Source: Sphingobium naphthae
GTDB lineage: Bacteria > Pseudomonadota > Alphaproteobacteria > Sphingomonadales > Sphingomonadaceae
Assembly: GCF_020782235.1 (NCBI RefSeq)
Contig: NZ_JAJGNO010000005.1
Location: 248,001 to 312,000, forward strand
Length of the DNA: 64,000 nt
Direction of reading: 5' to 3'
The position numbers and the translations under genes are program-made. The notes under the pieces are model-generated. The model searched no databases. It worked only from the letters and a program-made list of their open reading frames with translations, and was not told the origin of the DNA. This document shows, one piece after another, positions 28,856 to 38,351 of the stretch. Numbering within the stretch: the first letter of the stretch is position 1; each line of letters opens with the position of its first letter.

Positions 28856-30147
28856 GGGACAGCGGCACAGCGCCGACCCAGCGCCAACGGCTCAAGGCCA
28901 TCATCGGCGGCTCCACCGGCAATCTGGTCGAATGGTATGACTGGTATGCCTATGCCGCCTTCACCCTCTATTTCGCGCCGCACTTTTTCCCGAGCGAGGA
29001 CCGCACCGCCCAGTTGCTCAGCGCTGCGGGCATTTTCGCGGTCGGGTTCCTGATGCGGCCGATCGGCGCCTGGCTGATGGGAGTCTATGCCGACCGGCAT
29101 GGGCGCAAGAGCGGGCTTACCCTGTCGGTGGCGCTGATGTGCGCGGGATCGCTGCTGATCGGGGTGACGCCGGGATATGAGACGATCGGCGTCGCCGCGC
29201 CGTTGCTGCTGGTGCTGGCCCGGTTAATGCAGGGGCTGTCGATCGGGGGTGAATATGGGGCGAGCGCCACCTATCTGTCGGAAATGGCGGGCCGAAGCCG
29301 GCGCGGCTTCTTCTCCAGCTTCCAATATGTGACGCTGATCGCGGGGCAGTTGGTCGCGATCTGCGTGCTGTTGCTGCTGCAGGCGACGCTGACCGAAGCG
29401 CAGCTCGACGCCTGGGGCTGGCGCATTCCCTTCTTCATCGGCGGAGCGCTGGCGATCATCGTCTTCTGGCTGCGGCGAGGCCTGGCGGAGACGCAGAGCT
29501 TCGCCAATGCGCGGGCCGAGGGTGGGCCGCGATCGGGCTTCGTCGAGCTGATCACGCGCCATCCGCGCGAAACGCTGACGGTGATGCTGCTGACCGCGGG
29601 CGGGACGATCGCCTTCTATGCCTACAGCATCTACATGCAGAAATTCCTGGTGAACACGAGCGGCCTCAGCCGCGAAGCCGCGTCGCAGATCAATGCGGTG
29701 ACGCTGTTCCTGTTCATGCTGCTTCAGCCCGTGGCGGGCGCCTTGTCCGATCGGATCGGGCGCAAGCCGCTGATGATCGGCTTTGGGGTTCTGGGTGTGG
29801 CCTGCACTTATCCGATCTTTTCCACGCTGGCGCGGACCACCGATCCTGTCATCGCCGGCCTGCTGGTGATGGCCGGGCTGGTGATCGTCACGGGCTACAC
29901 GTCGATCAACGCGGTGGTGAAGGCCGAGCTGTTCCCAGCCCATATCCGGGCGCTCGGCGTCGCGCTGCCTTATGCGCTGGCGAATACGCTGTTCGGGGGG
30001 ACGGCGGAATTCGTCGCCTTATGGTTCAAGCAGGCCGGGATGGAACAGGCCTTCTATATCTATGTGACGGTGATGATCGGCATTTCGCTCGGCGTCTATG
30101 TGCGGATGCGCGACACGGCCAAGCACAGCCTGATCCGTGAGGATTGA
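28852..30147 (+). CDS. MFS transporter of the metabolite:H+ symporter family (KgtP-like)
   Basis: 431 residues with about 12 membrane segments. The opening GGSTGNLVEWYDWYAYAAFTLYF is diagnostic for the metabolite:H+ symporter family (KgtP, ProP, ShiA). YADRHGRKSGL and LSDRIGRKPLM are the two MFS motif-A loops. RLMQGLSIGGEYGASATYLSE is a further family block. KgtP imports 2-oxoglutarate; ProP imports osmolytes. The sequence looks closest to the dicarboxylate-type members, but the substrate is not certain. It ends the run beginning at 20270. Confidence 0.85.
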   Translation: MRDSGTAPTQRQRLKAIIGGSTGNLVEWYDWYAYAAFTLYFAPHFFPSEDRTAQLLSAAGIFAVGFLMRPIGAWLMGVYADRHGRKSGLTLSVALMCAGSLLIGVTPGYETIGVAAPLLLVLARLMQGLSIGGEYGASATYLSEMAGRSRRGFFSSFQYVTLIAGQLVAICVLLLLQATLTEAQLDAWGWRIPFFIGGALAIIVFWLRRGLAETQSFANARAEGGPRSGFVELITRHPRETLTVMLLTAGGTIAFYAYSIYMQKFLVNTSGLSREAASQINAVTLFLFMLLQPVAGALSDRIGRKPLMIGFGVLGVACTYPIFSTLARTTDPVIAGLLVMAGLVIVTGYTSINAVVKAELFPAHIRALGVALPYALANTLFGGTAEFVALWFKQAGMEQAFYIYVTVMIGISLGVYVRMRDTAKHSLIRED

Positions 30148-30209
30148 TGCTTGAAGCGGACAGCGAAGGCGACACATATGCGGCGTGATCGCCTATGCGC
30201 GCATTTTAC

Positions 30210-30223
30210 ATAATATATATTAT
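30210..30223. promoter_or_regulatory. Perfect A/T palindrome upstream of mazG
   Basis: ATAATATATATTAT is a perfect 14-bp palindrome in an otherwise GC-rich genome, about 87 bases ahead of the mazG ATG and 60 bases after the MFS stop. It could be an operator or the A/T-rich heart of a promoter. No regulator is identified. Confidence 0.35.
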
Positions 30224-30309
30224 CGGACTTGCTTATGAGGGCTGGTCAGGTGTGCGCGGGCCGCCTATTCCGGCGGCATGATTTCCCTCCTTTCGCTCCG
30301 GAACCCTGG

Positions 30310-31086
30310 ATGACACGACCTAGCCCCGCCGACATCATGCCGCTCGTCACCGTAATGGCGCGGCTGCGCGATCCGGACACCGGATGTCCGTGGGACATCG
30401 CGCAGGATTTCGCGTCGATCGCGCCCTACACGATCGAGGAAGCCTATGAGGTCATGGACGCGATCGAGCGGCGCGACATGGAAGCGCTGCGCGACGAACT
30501 GGGCGATCTGCTGCTTCAGGTGGCCTTTCACAGTCGCATGGCCGAACAGGCCGGACATTTCTCGCTTCAGGACGTGATCGACGGCATTACGCGAAAGATG
30601 ATCCGCCGCCATCCGCATGTCTTTGGTGAAGGCGCCCGGCGCGAAGACGGGCATGCGCAATGGGAGGCGATCAAGGCAGCCGAACGCGCGGAAAAGGAGC
30701 CTGATCCCAGCGCGCTGGCGGGCGTGGCCATGGCCCTGCCCGCGCTGCTTCGCGCCGAGAAGCTGCAGAAGCGCGCGGCGCGCACGGGGTTCGACTGGCC
30801 CGATGCGGACGGCGTGGTCGCAAAGATCGAGGAGGAACTGGCGGAAGTCGCCGCCGCCACGACCGATGCGGAACGGACAGAGGAAGTGGGCGACCTGCTC
30901 TTCGCCGTGGTCAACCTGGCCCGCCATCTGAAGGTCGACCCGGAAGCCGCGCTGCGCCAGGCCAACAGCAAGTTCGACCGCCGCTTCCGCGCGATGGAGC
31001 ATATGGCCGGCGACGACTTCACCGCCCTGTCGCTGGACGCCAAGGAGGCGCTGTGGAGCCGGGCAAAGACGGAGGAACGACGCTGA
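30310..31086 (+). CDS. mazG: Nucleoside triphosphate pyrophosphohydrolase MazG
   Basis: 258 residues with two all-alpha MazG repeats. The first has CPWDIAQDFASI, EEAYEVMDAI and RDELGDLLLQVAFHSRMAE, with HPHVFGE at its end. The second has GFDWPDADGVVAKIEEELAEV and EEVGDLLFAVVNLAR. MazG hydrolyses NTPs to NMP and pyrophosphate, removing abnormal nucleotides and affecting ppGpp levels. I chose the ATG at 30310, matching the family length (E. coli 263); the open frame upstream to 30229 is not family-like. The stop lies 16 bases from the stop of the convergent hflX. Confidence 0.94.
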   Translation: MTRPSPADIMPLVTVMARLRDPDTGCPWDIAQDFASIAPYTIEEAYEVMDAIERRDMEALRDELGDLLLQVAFHSRMAEQAGHFSLQDVIDGITRKMIRRHPHVFGEGARREDGHAQWEAIKAAERAEKEPDPSALAGVAMALPALLRAEKLQKRAARTGFDWPDADGVVAKIEEELAEVAAATTDAERTEEVGDLLFAVVNLARHLKVDPEAALRQANSKFDRRFRAMEHMAGDDFTALSLDAKEALWSRAKTEERR

Positions 31087-31102
31087 GGCCGACCTTCCGC
31101 CC

Positions 31103-32437
31103 TCACCCCTCGCCGCGCTTGGTGAAGCGGGCGAAGGCGGCGTCGGAGAGGCGGACGTCGGCGCGGGTTTCTTCGCCTTCGACCTTCGTCGACAGAACCT
31201 CGCCATGTTCGTGCAGCCAGGCGAGCGCCGCGCCGTCGGACACGGGGATGCGCAAGCCGTAGATTTTCGCGCCGCGCGTCATCCGGTCGCTGATGGTGCG
31301 CTGGAGCAGGTCGACGCCCTCGCCGGTCAGGGCCGAAAGGATCACGACATCGTCGCGCCGCGACGCCTGTTCACGCACGAGCGCGGCCGTCTCCGCATCC
31401 AGCAAGTCGAGCTTGTTCCACGCCTCGATGATCGGCGGCGGCTCCGGGTCCCCCTCCCCGCGCTCCAGCGCCGCTTCGCCGGTCACGCCGAGTTCGCCGA
31501 GCACGTCCAGCACATCGTCGCGCTGCGCTTCGCTGTCGGGATGCGCAATGTCGCGGACGTGGACGATGAGGTCGGCGGACAGCACCTCCTCCAGCGTTGC
31601 GCGGAATGCGGCGATCAGTTGGGTCGGCAGGTCGGACACGAAACCGACCGTGTCGGACAGGATCGCCTTGTCCAGGCCCGGCAGTGCGATCTGCCGCATG
31701 GTGGGGTCGAGGGTCGCGAAGAGAAGATCTTCCGCCATGACGTCAGCGCCCGTCAAGCGGTTGAATAGCGTGGATTTTCCGGCATTGGTATAGCCGACCA
31801 GCGCGATCACCGGCCAGGGTGCGCGCTGGCGGCGGGCTCGGTGCAGGCCGCGGGTGCGCGTCACCTGGTCCAACTCGCGCCGGATTTTGGCCATGCGGTC
31901 GCGGATTAAGCGGCGGTCCGCCTCGATCTGGGTTTCGCCCGGACCGCCCAGGAAGCCGAAGCCGCCGCGCTGCCGTTCGAGGTGAGTCCAGCTTCGCACC
32001 AGACGCCCAGCCTGATAGTCGAGATGCGCCAGCTCGACCTGCAGCCGCCCTTCATTGGTGGCGGCGCGCTCGCCGAAGATTTCGAGGATCAGGCCGGTAC
32101 GGTCGATGACCTTGGCTTCGCAGGATTTCTCCAGATTGCTCTGTTGCACCGGCGACAGGCTGTTGTCGACGATGATCAGTTCGGCCTCTTCCTGCCGTGC
32201 GAGCGTTGCGATCTGGTCCACCTGGCCGCTGCCGAACAGGGTCGCGGGCTTGCGGTCGCGCACGCGAAAAGCCTGAGCGGCGCGGACGTCGATGCCGATC
32301 GCCAACGCAAGGCCGCGCGCCTCCTCCAGCCGCGCCTCGCTGTCCCGCCGGTCGGCGCCGTGGGTTTCGGCATGGACGACGATCGCGCGCGCGCCGCGCG
32401 AGACTTCGTCCTGAGAGTCGCGGTTAAAGACGGCCAT
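31103..32437 (-). CDS. hflX: Ribosome-associated GTPase HflX
   Basis: 444-residue GTPase that splits stalled ribosomes. The N-terminal HflX domain includes LFGSGQVDQI and the family signature RLVRSWTHLERQRGG, FGFLGGPGETQIE. The G domain has GYTNAGKSTLFN (G1), SDTVGFVSDLP (G3) and NKLD (G4). It is the last gene of the dusB-ntrBC-ntrYX-hfq-hflX run on the minus strand. The hfq-hflX order is conserved across Proteobacteria. A strong hairpin lies in the spacer after hfq. Confidence 0.96.
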   Translation of the reverse strand: MAVFNRDSQDEVSRGARAIVVHAETHGADRRDSEARLEEARGLALAIGIDVRAAQAFRVRDRKPATLFGSGQVDQIATLARQEEAELIIVDNSLSPVQQSNLEKSCEAKVIDRTGLILEIFGERAATNEGRLQVELAHLDYQAGRLVRSWTHLERQRGGFGFLGGPGETQIEADRRLIRDRMAKIRRELDQVTRTRGLHRARRQRAPWPVIALVGYTNAGKSTLFNRLTGADVMAEDLLFATLDPTMRQIALPGLDKAILSDTVGFVSDLPTQLIAAFRATLEEVLSADLIVHVRDIAHPDSEAQRDDVLDVLGELGVTGEAALERGEGDPEPPPIIEAWNKLDLLDAETAALVREQASRRDDVVILSALTGEGVDLLQRTISDRMTRGAKIYGLRIPVSDGAALAWLHEHGEVLSTKVEGEETRADVRLSDAAFARFTKRGEG

Positions 32438-32463
32438 GGAAGGTTCAGCGCCTCAAAATACAG

Positions 32464-32525
32464 CATGCTCCCGAACCGGCCGCATCCAGCCCGTCAGGCT
32501 GGAGCGCCGCCCGTTCGGGAGCATG
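32464..32525 (-). terminator. Long hairpin in the hfq-hflX spacer, attenuator-like
   Basis: CATGCTCCCGAAC (464-476) pairs perfectly with GTTCGGGAGCATG (513-525), and an inner stem CCAGCC/GGCTGG (486-491 with 497-502) sits inside. It lies 28 bases after the hfq stop and 26 before the hflX ATG. There is no T run, so it may slow polymerase, shield the hfq 3' end or act as an RNA-binding site. Confidence 0.5.
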
Positions 32526-32553
32526 ACATTGTCAGTGGAGCGGATCGGAAGGA

Positions 32554-33036
32554 TCAGTCGTCCTGCTCATTCTCGCCAGTGAGGTCGAGCGCATGGAGCG
32601 GCTGAACCGTCGAAATGGCGTGCTTGTAGACCAGCTGGACCATGCCGTCGCGTTCCAGCAGCATGCAGAACAGGTCGAAGGCCGCGATCTCACCCTGCAG
32701 CATGACGCCGTTCACCAGGAACATCGTCACCGGGCTGCCGGATTTGCGCACGGCGGACAGGAAGATTTCCTGCAGCAGCCGGGGCTTGCCGTTGCCGTCG
32801 CTCGATTTGCGCAGATCGGTAAGGTCCATCGACTGGGCCGGCATCACCGTGGAGATGGCGTGCTTGTAGACCAGCTGCGACTGGCCATCGCGGCGCAGCA
32901 GCACGGAGAAATTGTCGAACCAGGTGATGATGCCCTGAAGCTTCACGCCCTTGACCAGGAACATGGTCACCGGGGTCTTGCTCTTGCGCAGGCTGTTCAG
33001 GAAGATGTCCTGAAGATTGTTCACTTTGTCGGCCAT
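32554..33036 (-). CDS. hfq: Tandem (two-domain) RNA chaperone Hfq
   Basis: 160-residue protein with two full Sm-like domains head to tail. The first spans about residues 6-72 ([26 protein letters not shown] at 57-62). The second spans about 86-152 ([27 protein letters not shown] at 137-142). Each has both Sm1 and Sm2 motifs. Ordinary Hfq is one domain of 70-100 residues forming a hexamer ring; a double-length chain would presumably form the ring from three chains. Double Hfq has been noted in sphingomonads such as Novosphingobium. The halves differ in the rim and linker regions, so RNA-binding faces may be non-equivalent. Confidence 0.95.
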   Translation of the reverse strand: MADKVNNLQDIFLNSLRKSKTPVTMFLVKGVKLQGIITWFDNFSVLLRRDGQSQLVYKHAISTVMPAQSMDLTDLRKSSDGNGKPRLLQEIFLSAVRKSGSPVTMFLVNGVMLQGEIAAFDLFCMLLERDGMVQLVYKHAISTVQPLHALDLTGENEQDD

Positions 33037-33179
33037 GGTCGTCGCCAGTCCTATATTCTTGGCGGGACGTTACCCGCTCTTCGCACCCTTAAGCAGGGCG
33101 TCTTGCCTGCCCCCGCGCACCGGAGGCCGAGCGGTTCTACCGCAATTGCGAAGAGGCGTCCACCGGCAAAGGGCGGCGC

Positions 33180-34550
33180 CTAGTCCTTGTCCTCGGTGAT
33201 GCCCAGCAGCTTGAGCTTGCGGTGGAGCGCCGAGCGTTCCATGCCGATGAAGGTCGCGGTGCGCGAGATATTGCCGGAAAAGCGCCGAATCTGGATGCGC
33301 AGATATTCCCGCTCGAAGCTTTCCCGCGCTTCGCGCAGCGGCGCGCCCATGATGGCGGACTGGCCAATCCCCTCCCCGCCGCCGCCGCTGGTGAGTTCGG
33401 ACGGCAGCATGTCCAGCTCGATCCGGCCGATGCGGTCGCCCGGCGCCAGGATCATCGTGCGTTCGATGACGTTCCGCAGCTGGCGGACATTGCCCGGCCA
33501 TTCATTGGCCTGCAGCGCGGCCATGGCGTCGCTGGCGATTTCGGGCGGCGGCACGCGGCGGTCGGCGGCGAAGCGCGCGAGATAATGTTCGACCAGCGGC
33601 GGGATGTCGTCGCGCCGTTCCGACAAAGGCGGAATGGCGAGCGGCACGACATTGAGGCGGTAGAAGAGATCTTCGCGGAAGCGGCGCTCCTCGATCTCGC
33701 TGGCAAGGTTGCGCGCGGTCGAGGAAATGACGCGCACGTCCACCTTGACCTGGCGCTGGCCGCCGACGCGCGTGAAGCTCTGGTCGGTCAGCACGCGCAG
33801 GATCTTGCCCTGGGTGGTGAGCGGCATGTCGGCGATCTCGTCGAGATAGAGGGTGCCGCCATGCGATTGTTCCAGGAAGCCGGGGCGGACGAGGCCGCTC
33901 GGATCCTCAATGCCGAACAATTCCTCTTCGACCCGGTCCGGGTCCATGCGGGCGGCGGCGACGATGATGAAGGGCGAGTCGGCCCGGCCGCTCCAGCTGT
34001 GGAGCATGCGCGCGGCGACTTCCTTGCCGACGCCGGCGGGGCCGGAAATGAGGACGCGGCTGCCGGTGCCGGCCACCTTCTTGATCGTGGCGCGCACGCC
34101 GTTGATCGCGGCGGAGGTTCCGGTGAGTTCGTCATCCTGGCCGAAGCGGGCGCGCAGCACCTGATTTTCGCGCCGCAGCCGCTCGGTTTCGGTGGCGCGC
34201 GCGACGAGGTGGAGCAGGCGGTCGGCCTCGAACGGCTTTTCGATGAAGTCGGCCGCGCCCTTGCGGATGGCGGCGACGGCCGTGTCGATGTTGCCGTGGC
34301 CCGAAATCATCAGCACGGGCACCGTGGGGTCGCGGCGCTTGATCTCTTCGAGCAATTCCAGCCCGTCCATGCGCGATCCCTGGAGCCAGACATCGAGCAG
34401 CACCAGCGACGGGCGGCGCGTGTCGAGCGCATCGATCGCGCTGTCGCTATTGGCCGCCGTCCGGGTCGTGAACCCCTCATCCTCCAGCACACCCGCGACC
34501 AGATCGCGAATATCCTCTTCATCGTCGACAATCAGAATATCAAGCGCCAT
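33180..34550 (-). CDS. ntrX: Nitrogen regulation response regulator NtrX
   Basis: 456 residues: an N-terminal receiver domain (VDDEEDIRDLV, SLVLLDVWL with the phospho-aspartate), an AAA+ domain and a C-terminal Fis-type helix-turn-helix (NISRTATFIGMERSALHRKL). The Walker A equivalent is ISGPAGVGKEVAARMLH and the Walker B region is GGTLYLDEIADMP. The sigma54-contacting GAFTGA loop is missing: after EELFGIED the chain reads SGLVRPGFLEQ. This loss is known in alphaproteobacterial NtrX and implies sigma54-independent action. Start overlaps ntrY by 11 bases. Partner kinase is NtrY; targets in relatives include respiration, envelope and nitrogen genes. Confidence 0.93.
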   Translation of the reverse strand: MALDILIVDDEEDIRDLVAGVLEDEGFTTRTAANSDSAIDALDTRRPSLVLLDVWLQGSRMDGLELLEEIKRRDPTVPVLMISGHGNIDTAVAAIRKGAADFIEKPFEADRLLHLVARATETERLRRENQVLRARFGQDDELTGTSAAINGVRATIKKVAGTGSRVLISGPAGVGKEVAARMLHSWSGRADSPFIIVAAARMDPDRVEEELFGIEDPSGLVRPGFLEQSHGGTLYLDEIADMPLTTQGKILRVLTDQSFTRVGGQRQVKVDVRVISSTARNLASEIEERRFREDLFYRLNVVPLAIPPLSERRDDIPPLVEHYLARFAADRRVPPPEIASDAMAALQANEWPGNVRQLRNVIERTMILAPGDRIGRIELDMLPSELTSGGGGEGIGQSAIMGAPLREARESFEREYLRIQIRRFSGNISRTATFIGMERSALHRKLKLLGITEDKD

Positions 34551-36795
34551 GGGCCGTCACTTTTCCCTTGGGCAGCGGTAATGGCTGCCCCTCTTCCAGT
34601 TTTTCCAATGCCCCCGCGGCGAACCGCAGGGTCACGCACGCGCCGCCGCCTTCGGCATCATCGAAGCGGATTTCCCCCAGATGTTCCTCCACGATCTTCT
34701 TGACGATGGCGAGGCCCAGACCCGTCCCCTTGGACCGCGTGGTCATATAGGGTTCGAGGATGCGATCCCGCTCGGGCGGCAGGCCGATGCCATCGTCGCG
34801 CACGGTGATGACGATGTCCTCGCCATCCTGCGCCAGCGCCATGCGGACATGACCGCGCGGGCCGCCCTGATCAGGATCGGCTTTGGGTTCAATGGCTTCG
34901 ACGGCATTCTTGACGATGTTCGTCAGCGCTTGCCCCAGCTGGCGGCGGTCGCACACCATCTCCAGGTCGCTCGTTTCCGCCGCATATTCGAAGCGGATGT
35001 CGGGATGGGCGACTTCGTGCAGGAACAAGGCATGGCGCGCGATGTCGCCGATCGCTTCGCGCCGGAAGACGGGCTTTGGCATGCGCGCGAAGGACGAGAA
35101 TTCATCGACGATGCGGCGCAGGTCGCCCACCTGGCGCACGATCGTGCCGGTCAGGCGGCTGAAGGTCGCCTTGTCGCTCGTCACTTCCTCGGCATAGCGG
35201 CGCTGGAGCCGTTCGGCGGCAAGCTGGATCGGCGTCAGCGGGTTCTTGATCTCATGCGCGATGCGGCGCGCGACATCGGACCAGGCGGCGCGGCGCTGGT
35301 CGGACAGCTGCTGGGTGATGTCGTCGAAGGTCAGGATGTGGCGCGAGGCGTCGCGCGCCAGCTTGACCGCCAGCGTGCGCAGATCGCCATGGGCTCGCAC
35401 CTGGACGATGCCCGCATCCTCGTCGGATGCGACGAAGTCGGCAAGTTCGGGCGAAATATCCGCCAGCCGCCGGCCGACCGGATCATCCCCCTCCTCCACC
35501 AGGATCGCCGCCGCCGAGCTGTTGAGCAGCAGCACAACGCCCTCCAGATCGACGGAGAGCACGCCGGCGGTCACGCCCGAAAGGATCGCTTCGATGAAGG
35601 CGCGGCGTTCGTCGAGCTGGCTGTTGGCGGCGACGAGCGCGCCGGTCTGGGCCTCGAGCCGCTGGGTCATGCGGTTGAAGGCGGACGCCAACGTGCCGAT
35701 TTCGTCGCGGCTGAGCGGACTGGTGACGCGCGCGGACAGATCGCCCGCGGTGATGCGCCGCGCCGCCGTCACCAGCTCGTTCACTGGCCGCACCATCCAG
35801 TCGGCCACGGCGAGCGCGATATAGACCGCGATCCCGACCAGGAGCAGCGATCCCACGAACAGCGCGACGTTGAAGCGCAATTGCAGCGCGCGCGATTGGG
35901 CGGCGAACAAGTCATAGTCGGCGATCACCTTCTGCGCCCGCTCGACATTGGAGAAGGAGGAGGTGCCGGCGTTGCGAGTGGCGTAGAGATAGATTTTCGA
36001 GTTGGGATAGAGCAGCGTCACCGCCTCGACCTGGTTCGGTCGCGCCTGGACCACGATATCCTCGCCGGCCGCGAGGCGACGGACGACGTCGGGCGAAAGC
36101 ATTTCGGACACGGGGCGATTTTCGGGATCCACGGTGGCGGCGGTGCGCGCGATGCCGTCCTTCCCGACCTCGATAATGGCGGAGCGGTTGAGCTTTCGCG
36201 TCACCACCTGATAGATATAGCCCTCGGCGAAGCGCGGGCTCGATACCTCGCTCTGGCTGAGATAATCGCGCAGATCGCCCGCCATGGTCAGTGTTTCGTC
36301 GCGCACCTCGCGCAGATTCTGCTCATAATAGCCGCGCGCCAGGTCGCTTGCATTTTGGAGCATGCCGCGCGCGCTGTCCGAGAACCAGAATTGCACGCCA
36401 TATTGGAACAGCAGCGATGCGAAGATCACCACCAGCAGCATCGGCACGCTGGCGACGATCGAGAAGATCGCGACGAGGCGCACATGCAACTGCCCGTCGC
36501 TGCCGATGGCGGAGGCAGCGGCGCGGCGCTTGGCCACGCGCCGGCCGAGCAGCACCAGCAGCGCGATCGCCGGCACGAGATTCGCGACCAGCAACAACGC
36601 CACGATCGGCGGCGTCAGCAGGGTGTAGGATTGGCCGCTTCCCGATAGGAGATAATAGGTCAGGCCGGCCATGCCGAGGAAAAGCGCGAGCGTGACGCCT
36701 TCCACCAGCGCGGCCAGACGCCCCCCGCGCAGGAAAGGCGGTATCAGCCTCCGCCATGCGGGGGCCCGCCTGGGGAGGGTAGTCGCGCCGTTCAT
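34540..36795 (-). CDS. ntrY: Membrane sensor histidine kinase NtrY
   Basis: 751 residues from the ATG at 36795; a GTG at 36834 would add 13. The N-terminal part has hydrophobic segments (ALVEGVTLALFLGMAGLTYYLL and two more), a periplasmic sensor region and another membrane segment. A HAMP domain, a PAS domain and the kinase core follow. The H box is [18 protein letters not shown], with NIVKNAVEAI, DDGIGLP and GTGLGLAIVKKI for ATP binding. NtrY phosphorylates NtrX and in relatives senses redox or envelope state. It follows ntrC and overlaps ntrX. Confidence 0.92.
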   Translation of the reverse strand: MNGATTLPRRAPAWRRLIPPFLRGGRLAALVEGVTLALFLGMAGLTYYLLSGSGQSYTLLTPPIVALLLVANLVPAIALLVLLGRRVAKRRAAASAIGSDGQLHVRLVAIFSIVASVPMLLVVIFASLLFQYGVQFWFSDSARGMLQNASDLARGYYEQNLREVRDETLTMAGDLRDYLSQSEVSSPRFAEGYIYQVVTRKLNRSAIIEVGKDGIARTAATVDPENRPVSEMLSPDVVRRLAAGEDIVVQARPNQVEAVTLLYPNSKIYLYATRNAGTSSFSNVERAQKVIADYDLFAAQSRALQLRFNVALFVGSLLLVGIAVYIALAVADWMVRPVNELVTAARRITAGDLSARVTSPLSRDEIGTLASAFNRMTQRLEAQTGALVAANSQLDERRAFIEAILSGVTAGVLSVDLEGVVLLLNSSAAAILVEEGDDPVGRRLADISPELADFVASDEDAGIVQVRAHGDLRTLAVKLARDASRHILTFDDITQQLSDQRRAAWSDVARRIAHEIKNPLTPIQLAAERLQRRYAEEVTSDKATFSRLTGTIVRQVGDLRRIVDEFSSFARMPKPVFRREAIGDIARHALFLHEVAHPDIRFEYAAETSDLEMVCDRRQLGQALTNIVKNAVEAIEPKADPDQGGPRGHVRMALAQDGEDIVITVRDDGIGLPPERDRILEPYMTTRSKGTGLGLAIVKKIVEEHLGEIRFDDAEGGGACVTLRFAAGALEKLEEGQPLPLPKGKVTAHGA

Positions 36796-36905
36796 AGTGG
36801 CTTTGTTACAACAAGCCCGTGCCCGTTCAAACACAGTATTTGCGGCGATGCCTGTCGCTGGTCGGGCCAGCCTGTCACTTCGTCCTGATCTGCCACCTAT
36901 CGCGG

Positions 36906-38351
36906 TCAGTCGCCGATGCGCAATTGCAGTGGATCCAGGCCATAATCGGTCAGCTTCTTGCGCAGCGTGTTGCGGTTGATGCCCAAGAGACCGGCGGCGC
37001 GGATCTGGTTGCCATCGACGCTGGACAGCACCTCTTCCAGCAGGACCGGTTCGATCACCGCCAGCAGATCGTCATGCAGCGCGCGCTGCGGCTGGCCGAT
37101 GCCGATGCCCAGCTGCCGCTTGGCCCAGTCGCGCACGGCGTGGACCAGCTGATCGGCCGGCGCGGCATAATCGGCGGGCACCGCATCCATGGGGAGCATG
37201 TTCCGCAGCATGTCGGTCGTGATGATATTTTCCCGGCTGAGCACCGACAGGCGCTGCATCATATTCTGAAGCTCGCGCACATTGCCGGGCCAGTGCCATG
37301 CCATCAGCAGTTGCGCGGCGTCATCGGCCAGCGCCTTGCGCGGCAGGCCATCCTGCGCGGCGCGCTCCAGGAAATGGCGCGCGAGCAGGATCACATCCTC
37401 GCGCCGTTCGCGCAGCGGCGGCAGAGCGATCGGCACGACGTTGAGGCGATAATAGAGATCCTGACGGAAGCGCCCCTCGTCGATCAGCAGCGGCAAATGC
37501 TTGTTGGTCGCGGCGATGATGCGGACATTGACCCGCACCGGCTTCGATCCGCCGACGGTCGTGACTTCACCCGACTGGAGCACGCGCAGCAGGCGCGTCT
37601 GCGCCTCCATCGGCATGTCGCCAATTTCATCGAGGAACAGCGTGCCGCCCTGCGCCTGTTCGAACTTGCCGGCGGTGCGGGCATGGGCCCCGGTGAAGGC
37701 GCCCTTTTCATAACCGAACAGTTCCGCCTCGATCAGTTCGCGCGGTATCGCGGCCATGTTGATCGCGACGAAGGGCTTGGTGCGGCGCTGGCCCAGGCTG
37801 TGGATCGCTTCTGCGACCAGTTCCTTGCCGGTGCCCGATTCTCCCAGCACCAGGATCGACAGGTCGTTGGACAGCACCCGGGCGATGGTGCGATAGACTT
37901 CCTGCATCGCCGGCGACCGGCCGACCAGCGGCAGCCCGTCATGGGGCAGGCCGCCCTCCCCCTCCAGCCCTTCGACGCTGTCGCGCGTGCCGAGCGCGTC
38001 GGATACGGCGCGGGTCAGTTCGTTGAGGTCGAAGGGCTTGGGCAGATATTCGAACGCGCCCTTCTCGGTCGCGCGGATCGCGGTATTGAGCGTATTCTGC
38101 GCCGACAGGATGATGACGTTGAGGTCCGGCTGGCGCTCCAATATGTCGGCCACGCCGTCCAGCCCATCGCCATCGGGCAGCATCACGTCGGTGATGAGCA
38201 CGTCGGGCGCGAAACTGTCCATCAGCGCCGTGCGCTCGCGGATAGAGGCCGCGGTCTTGACCTTGTGCCCCTGCCGCCGCAGCGCTTCGCCCACGACGAC
38301 GCAGATGGCGGGATCGTCATCGACGACCAGGATCGCGCCCGTCGCCGCCAT
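36906..38351 (-). CDS. ntrC: Nitrogen regulation response regulator NtrC
   Basis: 481 residues: a receiver domain ([12 protein letters not shown], phospho-site Asp55 in [12 protein letters not shown]), a sigma54-interacting AAA+ domain with [11 protein letters not shown], an intact GAFTGA at residues 217-222 and [13 protein letters not shown], and a C-terminal Fis HTH ([20 protein letters not shown]). NtrC activates sigma54 genes under nitrogen limitation after phosphorylation by NtrB. The start overlaps the ntrB stop by one base. This NtrC has the complete sigma54 contact, unlike NtrX downstream. Confidence 0.95.
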   Translation of the reverse strand: MAATGAILVVDDDPAICVVVGEALRRQGHKVKTAASIRERTALMDSFAPDVLITDVMLPDGDGLDGVADILERQPDLNVIILSAQNTLNTAIRATEKGAFEYLPKPFDLNELTRAVSDALGTRDSVEGLEGEGGLPHDGLPLVGRSPAMQEVYRTIARVLSNDLSILVLGESGTGKELVAEAIHSLGQRRTKPFVAINMAAIPRELIEAELFGYEKGAFTGAHARTAGKFEQAQGGTLFLDEIGDMPMEAQTRLLRVLQSGEVTTVGGSKPVRVNVRIIAATNKHLPLLIDEGRFRQDLYYRLNVVPIALPPLRERREDVILLARHFLERAAQDGLPRKALADDAAQLLMAWHWPGNVRELQNMMQRLSVLSRENIITTDMLRNMLPMDAVPADYAAPADQLVHAVRDWAKRQLGIGIGQPQRALHDDLLAVIEPVLLEEVLSSVDGNQIRAAGLLGINRNTLRKKLTDYGLDPLQLRIGD

